Notes: generated by a model from the sequence alone, not told the origin. Numbered from the stretch's first letter, positions 50,545 through 59,491 are shown. The stretch: DNA of 64,000 nt from Actinoplanes ianthinogenes (GCF_018324205.1 NZ_AP023356.1:682001-746000), one strand, 5' to 3'. Program-made: numbers and translations.

Positions 50545-51764
50545 CCTCCCTCTGGCGCAACCGGGAGTTCAACCTGCTGTGGGGCGGGCAGTGCCTTTCC
50601 GAGCTGGGCGACGCCATCGCCCGCTTCGCCCTTCCGCTGCTGGTCCTGATCCTCACCGGCTCGCCGGTCCAGGCCGGCCTGGTCGGCACGATCGCCCAGG
50701 TCACCGGCCTGGTCTGCCGCCTGCCCGTGGGCGTGCTGGTCGACCGGGTTAACCGGCGCCACGCCATGCTGGCCGCCGACGCGGTCCGGGTCGTCGCGTT
50801 CGCCGGTCTCGCCGCGATGATCGTCGCGGGCCGGGCGAGCCTCCCACTGATCATCGTCGTGGCCGTGGTGGAGACGGCCGCGGGCACGCTGTTCGGCACC
50901 ACTGAGCACGCCGTGCTGCGCGGCATCGTCCCGGCCGAGCAGCTGCCCGATGCGGTCGCTCGCAACGAGGCGCGGGGTTACGGGGTCTCGCTGGTCGGCC
51001 CACCGCTCGGCGGCCTGCTGTTCGGCATCGCGCACACGCTGCCGTTCGTCGCCAATGTGTTCTCCTACCTCGGGTCGATGATCGGCGTCGCCCTGATCCG
51101 CCGTCCGATGCGGCCGGCTCGAGAGGCGACGCCGGAGAAATACGGCGCCGCGCTGGCCGAGGGCGTGCGCTTCGTGGCCGGCGAGCCGTTCCTGCGCGCG
51201 GTGCTGTTCATCGCCGCGCCACTCAACTTCGCGATCAACGGCGTCATCTTCACCATCGTGGTGTCCCTCCAGCGGCACGGCACCGCGCCCGCGGTCATCG
51301 GTCTCACCGAGACGGTGATCGGTGTCGGCGGCCTGATCGGCGCGTTCGCCGCCCCGATGATGCAGCGACGCTGGCGGCCGGCCACCCTGACCCGGTTGAT
51401 CTGCCTGGTGGCCACGGCACTGCTGCTGCTCAGCGCGGTGCTGATGACCGGTGTGGCGGCAGCCGTGCCGATCGCGGTGACACTGTTCCTGGCGCCGGCC
51501 TGCAACGCCGCGCTCTTCGGCCGCCTGGCCGCGACCACCCCGGACCGGTTGCAGGGCCGGGTGCTCAGCGTCATCTTCCTGGCCGCAGGCTCGGCGTCCG
51601 CGGCCGCTCCGCTGCTCGCCGGTCTGCTGACCACGGTCTGGAGCGGCACCGCCACCATGCTGATCTTCGCGGCGGCCGTGGCGGTCTCCGCCGTCGTCGC
51701 CACGGTGAGTCACGGCCTCCGCCAGCCGGCTCCGGAGCTGACGACCACGCGGCAGGCACCGTGA
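50541..51764 (+). CDS. MFS exporter (enterobactin-exporter-like)
   Basis: A 407-residue, about twelve-helix transporter: opening WRNREFNLLWGGQCLSELGD is typical of EntS/tetracycline-type MFS members; motif A reads RLPVGVLVDRVNRRHAM. Co-translated with the ArsR-type regulator that precedes it. The usual partner arrangement suggests export of a toxic compound or metabolite that releases the repressor. Substrate not readable. Confidence 0.88.
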   Translation: MTSLWRNREFNLLWGGQCLSELGDAIARFALPLLVLILTGSPVQAGLVGTIAQVTGLVCRLPVGVLVDRVNRRHAMLAADAVRVVAFAGLAAMIVAGRASLPLIIVVAVVETAAGTLFGTTEHAVLRGIVPAEQLPDAVARNEARGYGVSLVGPPLGGLLFGIAHTLPFVANVFSYLGSMIGVALIRRPMRPAREATPEKYGAALAEGVRFVAGEPFLRAVLFIAAPLNFAINGVIFTIVVSLQRHGTAPAVIGLTETVIGVGGLIGAFAAPMMQRRWRPATLTRLICLVATALLLLSAVLMTGVAAAVPIAVTLFLAPACNAALFGRLAATTPDRLQGRVLSVIFLAAGSASAAAPLLAGLLTTVWSGTATMLIFAAAVAVSAVVATVSHGLRQPAPELTTTRQAP

Positions 51765-51874
51765 TGTTCGGACGGATGACCCCGGCCTGGTGCACAACGG
51801 CACCTTTTGTTCATTCAGGGCGTCTAGCCTCGCGCGGATCACCTCGAACCCCGACGGAGCACCGCGCACCCACC

Positions 51875-53440
51875 ATGCCATCACGCCCGCACCGCACCCT
51901 CAGCCGCCTCGCCACCGTCCTGCTCCTGCTGGTCACGACGGGCTGCGCGACGGCGAAGGCCCCGGTCACCGGTCCGAGCGCGCGGGAGTCCGCCGCCGTC
52001 CCGAGCGCGCCGGTCCTCCCGGCCGCCGCCCCGGACACCGAGTCCGCGACCAGGAAGAAGCCGAACATCGTCGTCGTGCTCACCGACGACCTGTCGAGCG
52101 ATCTCGTGCCGTACATGCCGAGCGTGCTGGCCCTGCAGCGAGACGGCGCCACGTTCACCAACTACACCGTCACCGACTCGCTCTGCTGTCCGTCCCGGGC
52201 GTCCATCTTCAGCGGCAACTATCCGCACAACACCGGCATCGTGAAGAACAACGGCGCCGACGGCGGGTTCAAGCTGTTCCACAAGCGCGGCGAGGAGAAC
52301 TCCACGCTCGCCACCGATCTCAAGTCCGCCGGTTACCGGACGGCTTTCTACGGCAAGTACCTGAACGAGTACTGGCCGCGGGCGTCCTTCGACGGCGGCA
52401 AGTCGTTCTACGTCCCGCCGGGCTGGGACGAGTGGGCCGTCGGCGGTGACGCCTACAAGGGCTTCGACTACGAGTTGAACGAGGACGGAAAGGTCCGTAG
52501 GTACGGCAACCGGCCGCAGGACTATCTGACCGACGTGCTCTCCGCGAAAGCGCAGGACTTCATCACCACCTCGGCCGCCGCGGGGCAGCCGTTCATGGTG
52601 GAGGTGGCCACGTTCACGCCGCATCTGCCGTACACGCCGGCGCCGCAGGACGCGCCGTCGTTCCCGGGATTGACCGCGCCGAAAAGCCCGGCCTGGGACA
52701 CCGTGCCGACCGACGCGCCGCGGTGGCTGGCCCACCACTCCCCCATGCCCGCGTGGGAGAGAAAGATGATCGACAGCAGCTTCCGCAAGCGGGTCCAGTC
52801 GGTCCAGGCGATCGACCGGATGCTGGCGGCGCTGCGGGCCACCCTCACCAAGGCCGGGGTGGCCGGCGACACCATGGTGATCTTCAGTTCCGACAACGGC
52901 TACCACATGGGCGAGCACCGGCTGAACCCCGGCAAGATGACCGCCTTCGAGACCGACATCAGGGTGCCGCTGATCGCCGCCGGCGCCGGGGTGAAACCCG
53001 GCCACACGGTCGAGGCGCCGGCGGAGAACGTCGACCTGCGCCCCACCTTCGCCGACCTGGCCGGTCTCCCGGCGAACCCGCGGGTCGACGGCCGCAGCCT
53101 CAAGCCCCTGCTCGCCGGGACATCCCCGCACCAGTGGCGGACCACCGCGCTGATCGAGCACAGCGACCCGGCCACCGACCCGAAAGACCCGGACTACAAC
53201 CGCTACTCGGAGAACATCCCGCCGTCCTACGACGCCGTGCGCACGCCCGCGTTCACCTACGTCGAATACGTGGACGGCAGTAAGGAGTACTACGACCTGC
53301 GCTCCGACCCCCACCAGATGCACAACCTGGCGAACGGCCTGGACCCGGAACGCCTCACCGAGTTGCACGACGCCCTGCACGCCCTGAACACCTGCACCGG
53401 TGCTCAGTCCTGCTGGGCCGCCGGCCGCCTGCTCACGTGA
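51875..53440 (+). CDS. Sulfatase lipoprotein
   Basis: A 521-residue exported arylsulfatase-type enzyme. Signal ends with TTGC (Cys24, weak lipobox), linker, then the sulfatase domain: metal-binding LTDDLSSD (Asp71-72), the formylglycine motif CCPSR (Cys104 of CxPSR) in SLCCPSRASIFSGNYPHNTG, KYLNEY and SSDNGYHMGEHR with the later metal ligands and His. It should cleave sulfate esters from a polysaccharide or aryl sulfate. No formylglycine-generating enzyme is in the window. Starts at ATG 51875; upstream frame not supported. Confidence 0.9.
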   Translation: MPSRPHRTLSRLATVLLLLVTTGCATAKAPVTGPSARESAAVPSAPVLPAAAPDTESATRKKPNIVVVLTDDLSSDLVPYMPSVLALQRDGATFTNYTVTDSLCCPSRASIFSGNYPHNTGIVKNNGADGGFKLFHKRGEENSTLATDLKSAGYRTAFYGKYLNEYWPRASFDGGKSFYVPPGWDEWAVGGDAYKGFDYELNEDGKVRRYGNRPQDYLTDVLSAKAQDFITTSAAAGQPFMVEVATFTPHLPYTPAPQDAPSFPGLTAPKSPAWDTVPTDAPRWLAHHSPMPAWERKMIDSSFRKRVQSVQAIDRMLAALRATLTKAGVAGDTMVIFSSDNGYHMGEHRLNPGKMTAFETDIRVPLIAAGAGVKPGHTVEAPAENVDLRPTFADLAGLPANPRVDGRSLKPLLAGTSPHQWRTTALIEHSDPATDPKDPDYNRYSENIPPSYDAVRTPAFTYVEYVDGSKEYYDLRSDPHQMHNLANGLDPERLTELHDALHALNTCTGAQSCWAAGRLLT

Positions 53441-53487
53441 TGCGGCTTTGCCGGGACGGGCTGTGGCAGGATGCGAAAGCAGAGGTG

Positions 53488-53916
53488 ATGAATATGCGGA
53501 CTCGACTGCGGCACCTACGAATCGGCTCACGGATATTCACCTGGCGGGCTGAGATCCACCACCTCCAGGGCAGCGCCGACTGCCACCGGTGCATCCGCGT
53601 GCGAGCCTGGGGCGCGGGCAAGAACGGGCAGGCGCTCCAGGGTGATCTACTGTCGACCTTTGTCGGGCCGTGGGGCGCGTGCACCACCGACGGGTCCCAT
53701 CCCACCTCGGGCGACGTCCGTGCGCTGATCCTCTACGGCCTGCGGCACGGCTGGCAGCCGGAGCGCCGCGGTGGGACCTTTGCGCTCGCCGAGATGCGGC
53801 ATGCCGAGACGTTCGCGCTGCCGGGCTTCCTGCTCACTGATCGCTTGCGGACACCGCACGGGGGCGACCCGTCCGAGCGGGTGTACGCCGCCTTCCACTC
53901 CGACCAGAGCAACTGA
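53488..53916 (+). CDS. Conserved small soluble protein, unknown function
   Basis: A 142-residue protein: RIGSRIFTWRAEI, then DCHRCIRVRAWGAGKNGQAL (two cysteines, CxxC-like spacing of DCHRC), GPWGACTTD, DVRALILYGLRHGWQPERRGG. The basic and aromatic residues and WRAEI pattern look like a family I have seen in actinobacteria but cannot name. ATG 53488 follows AGAGGTG. The APH-type gene starts right after its stop. Confidence 0.6.
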   Translation: MNMRTRLRHLRIGSRIFTWRAEIHHLQGSADCHRCIRVRAWGAGKNGQALQGDLLSTFVGPWGACTTDGSHPTSGDVRALILYGLRHGWQPERRGGTFALAEMRHAETFALPGFLLTDRLRTPHGGDPSERVYAAFHSDQSN

Positions 53917-53926
53917 CGGGAGGTGG

Positions 53927-55474
53927 ATCACGGCCTATCCGACCAAGCCGCTGCCGACCGACGTTCTGGGGAAGATCGTCGACCACTTTCGGCTGGGACG
54001 GGTCGCGGCCTGCCGGCCGGTGCCGACCGGGGTGATGAACCTCAACTGGCGGGTCACCACCGACGCCGGGGACTTCGCGGTCAAGCGGCTCACCGATCGG
54101 TCTCCGGAGGCGTTCCGGGCCGCTCAGGATTTGCTGCCGCGGCTGGCCGAGCTGGGCTTTCCGGTTCCGGCGCCGCGGCGCACCGCCGAGGGCTCCGCCC
54201 TCTTGAAGATCAATGGCTTTCGGTACGGCGTGAGCGAGTGGCTGCCCGGCGCCCACCCGTCCGGTGCCGCCCTGGACCCGGAGACCTGCACGGCACTCGG
54301 TGATCTGGTCGGTCGCCTGCATCTGGCGCTGGCCGACCTGTGCCCACCGGCGCCGGCCCGGCTGCTCGACGTGCCGGCGAGCGCTGAGCAGACATGCGCC
54401 GACCTCAAGCGCTACGCCGGTCTCGCGGCAGCTCGCCTGGCGGGGATCGCGTGCCCGGCGGCAGCAACGGCGGACGCGGCCGAACGGGCCGCACATCCGC
54501 CGACAGGAATCGGGGGCACCCCCGCACGGGCCGCACATCCGCCGACCGGAATCGGGGGCACCCCCGCACGGGCGGCACAACCGCCGACCGGAATCGCGGA
54601 GACGGCCACACGAGCGGCACAACCACCAACAGGCATCACGGACACGGCCACACGAGCAGCACAACCACCAACAGGCATCACGGACACAGCCGCACGAGCG
54701 GCACAACCACCGACAGGAATCACGGACACGGCCACACGAGCGGCACAACCACCGACAGGAATCGCAGAGACGGCCACACGAACGGCACATCCACCGACCG
54801 GAATCGCGGAGACGGCCGGACGAGCGGCGAGCTCTTTGGCAGGCGCACCGGCCGAAACGCTGATCGGGGCCGTAAGTGACCATCTACCGGCGCAACGATC
54901 CGCACAGGCGGCGGGGGTGTCCCGCGGGGCGGTAGACCCCGGTGGGGTTCTGGAGGGGTCGCCCCGCTCGAGTGATGACTTTGATCGGCTCGCCGGGGCT
55001 GAGATCGGGCGGCGGCTGGCGCTGTTGGAGCGGGTCGGCGATCAGCGGCCGCCGGCGTCGGAGGTCGAGCCCTGTGGGTGGACGCACGGGGACCTGCAAC
55101 CGCTCAACCTGTTGATGGATCGGGGGCGGGTGACCGGGATTCTGGACTGGGATCGGCTGGACGTTCGGCCCTACGGGCTCGAGGTGCTGCGGACGGCGAC
55201 GATCCTGTTCAGTGGCGGCGGGCGGACCGCGCTCGACCTGGGGCGGACGGCCTGTTTCGTGCGGGGGTACCGGGGACGGGTGCCGATCACGGGCGCGCAG
55301 CTCGTCGACGCGGCGGATCGCCGGTGGTGGACCTTGGCTTGTGAGACGTGGCACCTCAAGCGGCACTACGACGAGGGGGACAACCGGTGCGACTCGTTGT
55401 TCACCACGCGCAGCACGTTCTTGCACTGGTGGACTCGGCATCGGGCTGACGTACGGAAAATTCTGGATTCATGA
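53927..55474 (+). CDS. Aminoglycoside phosphotransferase-family kinase, repeat-invaded, start unclear
   Basis: About 515 residues. N-lobe: GVMNLNWRVTTDAGDFAVKRL (nucleotide loop and Lys). C-lobe: catalytic WTHGDLQPLNLLMD and metal-binding ILDWD; both intact. Between lobes, at residues about 187-298, eight 14-residue repeats (RAAQPPTGITDTAT type) are inserted, followed by about 60 residues of non-family sequence. No ATG, GTG or TTG lies in frame between 53801 and the ATG at 54036; a good GGGAGGTG sits at 53918-53925 but the codon after it in frame is ATC. A frameshift, sequencing error or rare start is likely. A choline/aminoglycoside-type kinase; substrate unknown. Confidence 0.7.
   Translation: MTAYPTKPLPTDVLGKIVDHFRLGRVAACRPVPTGVMNLNWRVTTDAGDFAVKRLTDRSPEAFRAAQDLLPRLAELGFPVPAPRRTAEGSALLKINGFRYGVSEWLPGAHPSGAALDPETCTALGDLVGRLHLALADLCPPAPARLLDVPASAEQTCADLKRYAGLAAARLAGIACPAAATADAAERAAHPPTGIGGTPARAAHPPTGIGGTPARAAQPPTGIAETATRAAQPPTGITDTATRAAQPPTGITDTAARAAQPPTGITDTATRAAQPPTGIAETATRTAHPPTGIAETAGRAASSLAGAPAETLIGAVSDHLPAQRSAQAAGVSRGAVDPGGVLEGSPRSSDDFDRLAGAEIGRRLALLERVGDQRPPASEVEPCGWTHGDLQPLNLLMDRGRVTGILDWDRLDVRPYGLEVLRTATILFSGGGRTALDLGRTACFVRGYRGRVPITGAQLVDAADRRWWTLACETWHLKRHYDEGDNRCDSLFTTRSTFLHWWTRHRADVRKILDS
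54485..54820 (+). repeat. Eight 42-bp (14-codon) tandem repeats inside the APH gene
   Basis: Units begin at 54485 and then every 42 bases to 54779. Protein units: RAAHPPTGIGGTPA (twice), RAAQPPTGIAETAT, RAAQPPTGITDTAT, RAAQPPTGITDTAA, RAAQPPTGITDTAT, RAAQPPTGIAETAT, RTAHPPTGIAETAG. Length is a multiple of three so the kinase frame is kept. All other frames also stay open through it. Confidence 0.9.
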
Positions 55475-55927
55475 AGGGACGGCGGGGAGGGGTTTGCGGA
55501 GGATGTAGTTGAGGCCGAAATCGGTCTCGCTCACTCGGACGTCGGTGTAGCCGAGCCGGTGGTAGAAGCCGTGGCCGGTGATGCTGGCGCCGGTTTCCAT
55601 GTGGTCGAAGCCCTCGGCTGCGGCGAGGTTCTCGATGTGGGTCATCAGCTTTCGGCCGATGCCCCGGCCGTGTGCCCTCGGGTCGATGAACATGGTGTAG
55701 ACCTTGTTGCCGTCCCGGGAGACGGTTCCGACGAGGGTGGTCTGTTCGGCGACGAACATCTGACGCTGACCGGCGAGTTCGAGGATGCGGGTCGGGTCGA
55801 AGTGGGCACACATCCGGTCGATGAGGTCGGGTGGGTAGTCGCGGCTGTTCACTTTGCGGAGACAGCGTTCGATCACATCGGACACGATTGGGGCGTCGGT
55901 TGCCCGGAACAAGCGGATCGTCGTCAC
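55469..55927 (-). CDS. GNAT-family N-acetyltransferase
   Basis: A 152-residue acyl-CoA-dependent N-acetyltransferase. Motif A (acetyl-CoA loop) reads FIDPRAHGRGIGRKLMTH (R/QxxGxG/A as RGIGRK); the start IRLFRATDAPIVSDVIERC and end GFYHRLGYT fit the fold. Starts with GTG. Its stop overlaps the end of the convergent APH gene by six bases. Substrate unknown. Confidence 0.88.
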   Translation of the reverse strand: MTTIRLFRATDAPIVSDVIERCLRKVNSRDYPPDLIDRMCAHFDPTRILELAGQRQMFVAEQTTLVGTVSRDGNKVYTMFIDPRAHGRGIGRKLMTHIENLAAAEGFDHMETGASITGHGFYHRLGYTDVRVSETDFGLNYILRKPLPAVPS

Positions 55928-56004
55928 CGGGACATCATGACGGACACCGACTCGGGCACCGGTGCGAGCGGACACCGGGCCGCCGCGGATTGCGGTGGAA
56001 GTGG

Positions 56005-56376
56005 TCACCGGGGTGAGGTGGTCACCGGGTCGAAGTCGTCGTGGGACTCGGCGTAGTGCTCCTCGAAGGCGGCCGGGATCATCAGGCCGTCCGGGTCGAG
56101 GTCGTGGTATTCGTCGTCGAGGCGCTGTTCGTCGTGGCGGGAGATGGCGGCGGCGGGGATCTCGCGTAGCAGGCGGGCCAGGCTGTGCAGGCCGAAGTAC
56201 TCGGCGGAGGCGGCGGCGGTGAGCAGCTCGGCTGGGGGGAAGCGGCCCGCGGTGACGGCTGCGCCGCTGTTCAGCAGGACGCCGTGCACCTGGAGGAGCG
56301 TGCTCAGATGGCGGTCACCCGGTCCGGTCCCCTCGTTGCGGCAGGCTCGGCTCCACACCCTGTCGACGTCCCGCAT
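56005..56376 (-). CDS. Small DUF4375 (DMP19)-like protein
   Basis: About 123 residues, soluble and acidic. LLQVHGVLLNSGAAV and LLTAAASAEYFGLHSLARLLREIP followed by RLDDEYHDLDPDGLMIPAAFEEHYAES resemble DMP19-like DUF4375 proteins, which bind p53-like DNA mimics in phage but are of unknown role in actinobacteria. Assignment is tentative. ATG 56376 follows GGGGA. Confidence 0.5.
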   Translation of the reverse strand: MRDVDRVWSRACRNEGTGPGDRHLSTLLQVHGVLLNSGAAVTAGRFPPAELLTAAASAEYFGLHSLARLLREIPAAAISRHDEQRLDDEYHDLDPDGLMIPAAFEEHYAESHDDFDPVTTSPR

Positions 56377-56476
56377 TCCCCGATGATCTCGCGCCCCGGC
56401 GCACGGTGGCGGCGAAATCGGCGCAGACCATCGGCGGCACCGCGGCAGACCGCCGCCCGGCTGCATTGCGCCCGGC

Positions 56477-57865
56477 TCATGGCGGCGGGGAGGTGGGGGT
56501 GGGCTGCTGGGCGGAGTGGGGGCGGCGGGGCAGAGCCTTCCGGCCGGACGCGGTGAGCAGGCGGGCGAGGCGGACGAGGACCAGCAGGGCGCCCAGGGCG
56601 ATCACCGCGATGATTCCCCAGCCCAGGTCTGGGGTCCAGAGCAGGGCCTGCTGGAGGTTGCCGCCGAGCAGACCCGGGACGGTGGTGGCGGCAGCGGCTA
56701 CGGCCAGGCCGGCGGTGACCCAGCCGAGCGTTGCGGCGACAGTGGGGCGGCGGCGGGGGCGGATCAGGAACACGCCGAGCACCACCACGATGGTCACCGC
56801 GGCGAATGGGGCGGCGTCGAGCAACCGATCGGCAGGGACCGGCTCCGGGGCGGCGCCCTGGGTCAGGCGCAGGACGTTGAAGGCCGCGGCGGCGAGCGCC
56901 CCGTCGCGTAGCGGGCTGTAGACATCAGCCAGCAGCACCACGCCGACACCGGCCTCCGGAGCCAGCACCACGTGAGCGAAATATCCCGGCGTCGCGCCCG
57001 CGTGCCAGACCGTGCGCAGGCCGTCGACGCGGCTCTCCCGCCAGCCCAGCCCATATCGGGAACCGCCGCCGATGTCGACCCAGCCGGTGCAACCCGGGCA
57101 GTCTCCCAGGGTGGCACTGGCGAAGCGGGTCATCGACTCGAGGTCCGCTCCGAGGTAGCCGTAGGGGACACCGGACGTGTCGTAGCCTCGGTCGAAGGGG
57201 CGTGGATGGCCGAACCAGTAGCGGTGACCCGGCGGCAGGCCGGTCCGCGACGCCTCGGCGGGCGTGGTGACCACCCGGCGCATGCCGAGCGGGTCCAGCA
57301 CCGCCTGATGCAGGTACTCGCCGAACGACTGCCCGGTGACCTGCTCGATCATCGCGCCCAGGACCATGTAGTTCGCGTCGCTGTATTCGTGGGCGGCCCC
57401 GGGAGCGTGCTGTGGGCGTACCGAAGAAAGGTCCTGGACCGAACGGGCCAGGCCCTCGCGGGAGTTGTCGAAACGGTCGGTGCGGCTGGCCCACTGCGCC
57501 AGACCGCTGGTGTGGGTGAGCAGCTGGCGGACCGTGATCCGCGCCGCGGCGGTCTGGTCGGCGAGGCGGAACCAGGGCAGGTACGTGCGGACCGGCTCGT
57601 CGAGTCGGATCCGGCCGGTCTCGGCGAGGCGCAGGACCGCGGTGGCGGTGAACGGCTTGGAGACCGAGCCGATCAGGAACGGCGTCTGCGCGGTGGTGCC
57701 CCAGGCGCCCTGCCGCACGACGCCGTCGCGGGTCACGACCGCCCAGGCGAGGCCGGGGATGCGGTTGTCGGATCGGTATTCGCGCAGGTAGGAGTCGATG
57801 TCCGCGGTGGCCGGCGGTGCCGGGACCGGAAGCAGGAAGGCGAGCAGGAGTGCCAGGAGCCGCAT
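56477..57865 (-). CDS. Serine beta-lactamase-family hydrolase with C-terminal membrane domain
   Basis: A 462-residue class C beta-lactamase/esterase relative: signal peptide, SxxK as SVSK (Ser67, Lys70), second motif EYSDANY (YSD in place of YxN), and WHAGATPGY (H-A-G replacing KTG). Residues about 365-440 add three membrane helices. It is more likely a peptidase or esterase on the cell surface than a drug-inactivating lactamase. It diverges from a TetR regulator with two operators between. Confidence 0.85.
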   Translation of the reverse strand: MRLLALLLAFLLPVPAPPATADIDSYLREYRSDNRIPGLAWAVVTRDGVVRQGAWGTTAQTPFLIGSVSKPFTATAVLRLAETGRIRLDEPVRTYLPWFRLADQTAAARITVRQLLTHTSGLAQWASRTDRFDNSREGLARSVQDLSSVRPQHAPGAAHEYSDANYMVLGAMIEQVTGQSFGEYLHQAVLDPLGMRRVVTTPAEASRTGLPPGHRYWFGHPRPFDRGYDTSGVPYGYLGADLESMTRFASATLGDCPGCTGWVDIGGGSRYGLGWRESRVDGLRTVWHAGATPGYFAHVVLAPEAGVGVVLLADVYSPLRDGALAAAAFNVLRLTQGAAPEPVPADRLLDAAPFAAVTIVVVLGVFLIRPRRRPTVAATLGWVTAGLAVAAAATTVPGLLGGNLQQALLWTPDLGWGIIAVIALGALLVLVRLARLLTASGRKALPRRPHSAQQPTPTSPPP

Positions 57866-57876
57866 ACGTGATCCCC

Positions 57877-57926
57877 CATAACCGTATGACGATACGATTA
57901 TGAGGAAACCATATGGGTATATGGTT
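57877..57926. promoter_or_regulatory. Two related dyads between the beta-lactamase-family and TetR genes
   Basis: Site 1, 57877-57902: CATAACCGTAT-GACG-ATACGATTATG, ten of eleven arm pairs. Site 2, 57907-57926: AACCATAT-GGGT-ATATGGTT, perfect. Read on the minus strand site 2 continues to CATAACCATAT, so both share the half-site CATAACC(G/A)TAT. The AT-rich dyads contrast with the 70 % GC around them. Confidence 0.7.
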
Positions 57927-57931
57927 ATGCA

Positions 57932-58546
57932 ATGCCTCGCACCGCGGACCACGACGCCCGCCGCCGCCAAGTCACCGACGCCGTGGAGCGGCTCGTCGCC
58001 GACGAGGGGTTCGGCGCGGTGACCGTGGCGCGGACGGCGGCCCTGGCCGGGATCTCGGTCGGGCTGGTGCAGCACTACTTCCCGAGCAAGGACGAGATGC
58101 TGCGGCACGCGTTCACCCGGCTGCGGGATCGGCTCGACGAGCGGGTGCAGGCCCAGGTGAAACGGGACGATCAGGCCGGTGCCCGGATCGAGGAGATCCT
58201 GCTGCGGGCGCTGACCGAGCTGCTGCCGCTGGACGAGCGCCGCCGCCGGGAGTATCGGGTGGAGCTGGCCTTCACCGGCCGGATCGCCGACAACCCGCGG
58301 CTGGCCGAGGTGCTGGCGCAGAGCAATGCCCAGGTGCGGGCGGCACTCGCGCAGGCCGTGCACAACGGCAAGGAGTGCGGCGAGGTGCTCGCCGAGACCG
58401 ACGAGGTGGCCGCCGCCGGACGCCTGCTGGCGCTGCTCGATGGGCTCAAGCTGCACGTCTACGGCGATCCGGCGGCGGTGGCGGCGAGCGACGCGCTGGC
58501 CGCCGAGCTGAGCCGGATCTTCCCCGGCCCATGCATCAAGCCGTGA
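57932..58546 (+). CDS. TetR-family regulator
   Basis: A 204-residue TetR protein: DNA-binding helices (about 10-55) with GAVTVARTAALAGISVGLVQHYFPSK and a helical C-terminal domain. ATG 57932 is six bases downstream of the second dyad, so it must be autoregulated. It should also control the divergent beta-lactamase-family gene. The ligand is unknown. Confidence 0.9.
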   Translation: MPRTADHDARRRQVTDAVERLVADEGFGAVTVARTAALAGISVGLVQHYFPSKDEMLRHAFTRLRDRLDERVQAQVKRDDQAGARIEEILLRALTELLPLDERRRREYRVELAFTGRIADNPRLAEVLAQSNAQVRAALAQAVHNGKECGEVLAETDEVAAAGRLLALLDGLKLHVYGDPAAVAASDALAAELSRIFPGPCIKP

Positions 58547-58553
58547 AGATCCG

Positions 58554-58606
58554 GAACGGCGAAACCCGGCCGCCCGGTCCTGCGGCTCCCGAACGGCGAA
58601 ACCCGG
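58554..58606. repeat. Short direct repeat between TetR and nucleoside hydrolase genes
   Basis: GAACGGCGAAACCCGG occurs at 58554 and 58591, spaced 37 bp. The wider units (about 27 bases) remain similar. No hairpin of use as a terminator is formed. Confidence 0.5.
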
Positions 58607-58615
58607 GCCGCGCGG

Positions 58616-59491
58616 TCAGGCGGTGAGGATCCGGTTCAGCAGGACCGGGCCGGCCGGGGCGGTCAGCGAGAGGACCGTCCGGACGGTGCCGGGACCCGCC
58701 TCAATCGTCCGCCCATCAGCCTCCACCCGGATCGACAGCATCGGCGCGTCCGCCGGCTCCACGTCGCCGACCATGATCGCCGCGGCGAGCGGATCGTGCA
58801 GCGGAATCTCCCGCACCCCGAGCCGATCCACATACCCGTTGAAGTAGGTCGGCAGCATCTCCGCGAGCGCGATCTGCAACGGAGATCCCCCGGCCCGCAG
58901 CGCGTCACCGTCCGCGACCGTCCAGCGATGCCGCATGGTCACGTCGAGCGGAACGAGCGTCACCGGCCAGGGCGCGGCCAGCACGGCGGCCGCCGCGGCC
59001 GGATCGTGGATGATGTTCGCCTCGGCGTGCGGGGTGCGGTTGCCCGGGACCCGGACCGCTCCGCCCATCACGGTGACCGAGGCGAGCATCTCGGGCAGGC
59101 GCTCCTCGGCGCGCAGGGCGGCGGCCAGGTTGCCGCACGGCCCGGTGGCCAGCACGTGCAGGTCACCCGGGTGCTGGCGGGCTAGCTCCACGAGCAGCTC
59201 CACGGCCGTACGGAAATCGGGGTCTTTTCCGGAGGGAAGCTGGACCTCGCCGATGCCGTTGCCACCGTGCACCGAGGCGGCGTAGGGATGCTCGCCGGAA
59301 CCGACCGCGACCGGGATGTCGTCGCGGCCGGCCAGCGCGAGCAGACCGAGGGTGTTCGCGGCGGCCTGGGGCGCGGTGGTGTTGCCGTTGACCGTGCCGA
59401 TCCCGGCGAGCGTCACGTCCGGGTGGGCCAGCAGATACCCGATGGCGAGCGCGTCGTCGATGCCGGTGTCGCAGTCCAGATAGATGAGCAT
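58616..59491 (-). CDS. Nucleoside hydrolase
   Basis: A 291-residue inosine-uridine-preferring nucleoside hydrolase family protein. The calcium/ribose motif DxDxGxDD is at residues 6-13 (DCDTGIDD), followed by GTVNGNT, GPCGNLAAAL, VMGGAVRVPGN, AEANIIHDP and the closing HDPLAAA, all in order. It releases the base from a ribonucleoside. Starts at ATG 59491. It stands alone, 70 bases after the TetR stop. Confidence 0.9.
   Translation of the reverse strand: MLIYLDCDTGIDDALAIGYLLAHPDVTLAGIGTVNGNTTAPQAAANTLGLLALAGRDDIPVAVGSGEHPYAASVHGGNGIGEVQLPSGKDPDFRTAVELLVELARQHPGDLHVLATGPCGNLAAALRAEERLPEMLASVTVMGGAVRVPGNRTPHAEANIIHDPAAAAAVLAAPWPVTLVPLDVTMRHRWTVADGDALRAGGSPLQIALAEMLPTYFNGYVDRLGVREIPLHDPLAAAIMVGDVEPADAPMLSIRVEADGRTIEAGPGTVRTVLSLTAPAGPVLLNRILTA

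Noticed and set aside
54485..54820. CRISPR-like repeats in the APH region
   Set aside because: 42-bp units without spacers, in frame with kinase motifs on both sides.
56477..57865. True antibiotic beta-lactamase
   Set aside because: YSD and HAG in place of YxN and KTG plus three C-terminal helices fit the wider serine-hydrolase family better.
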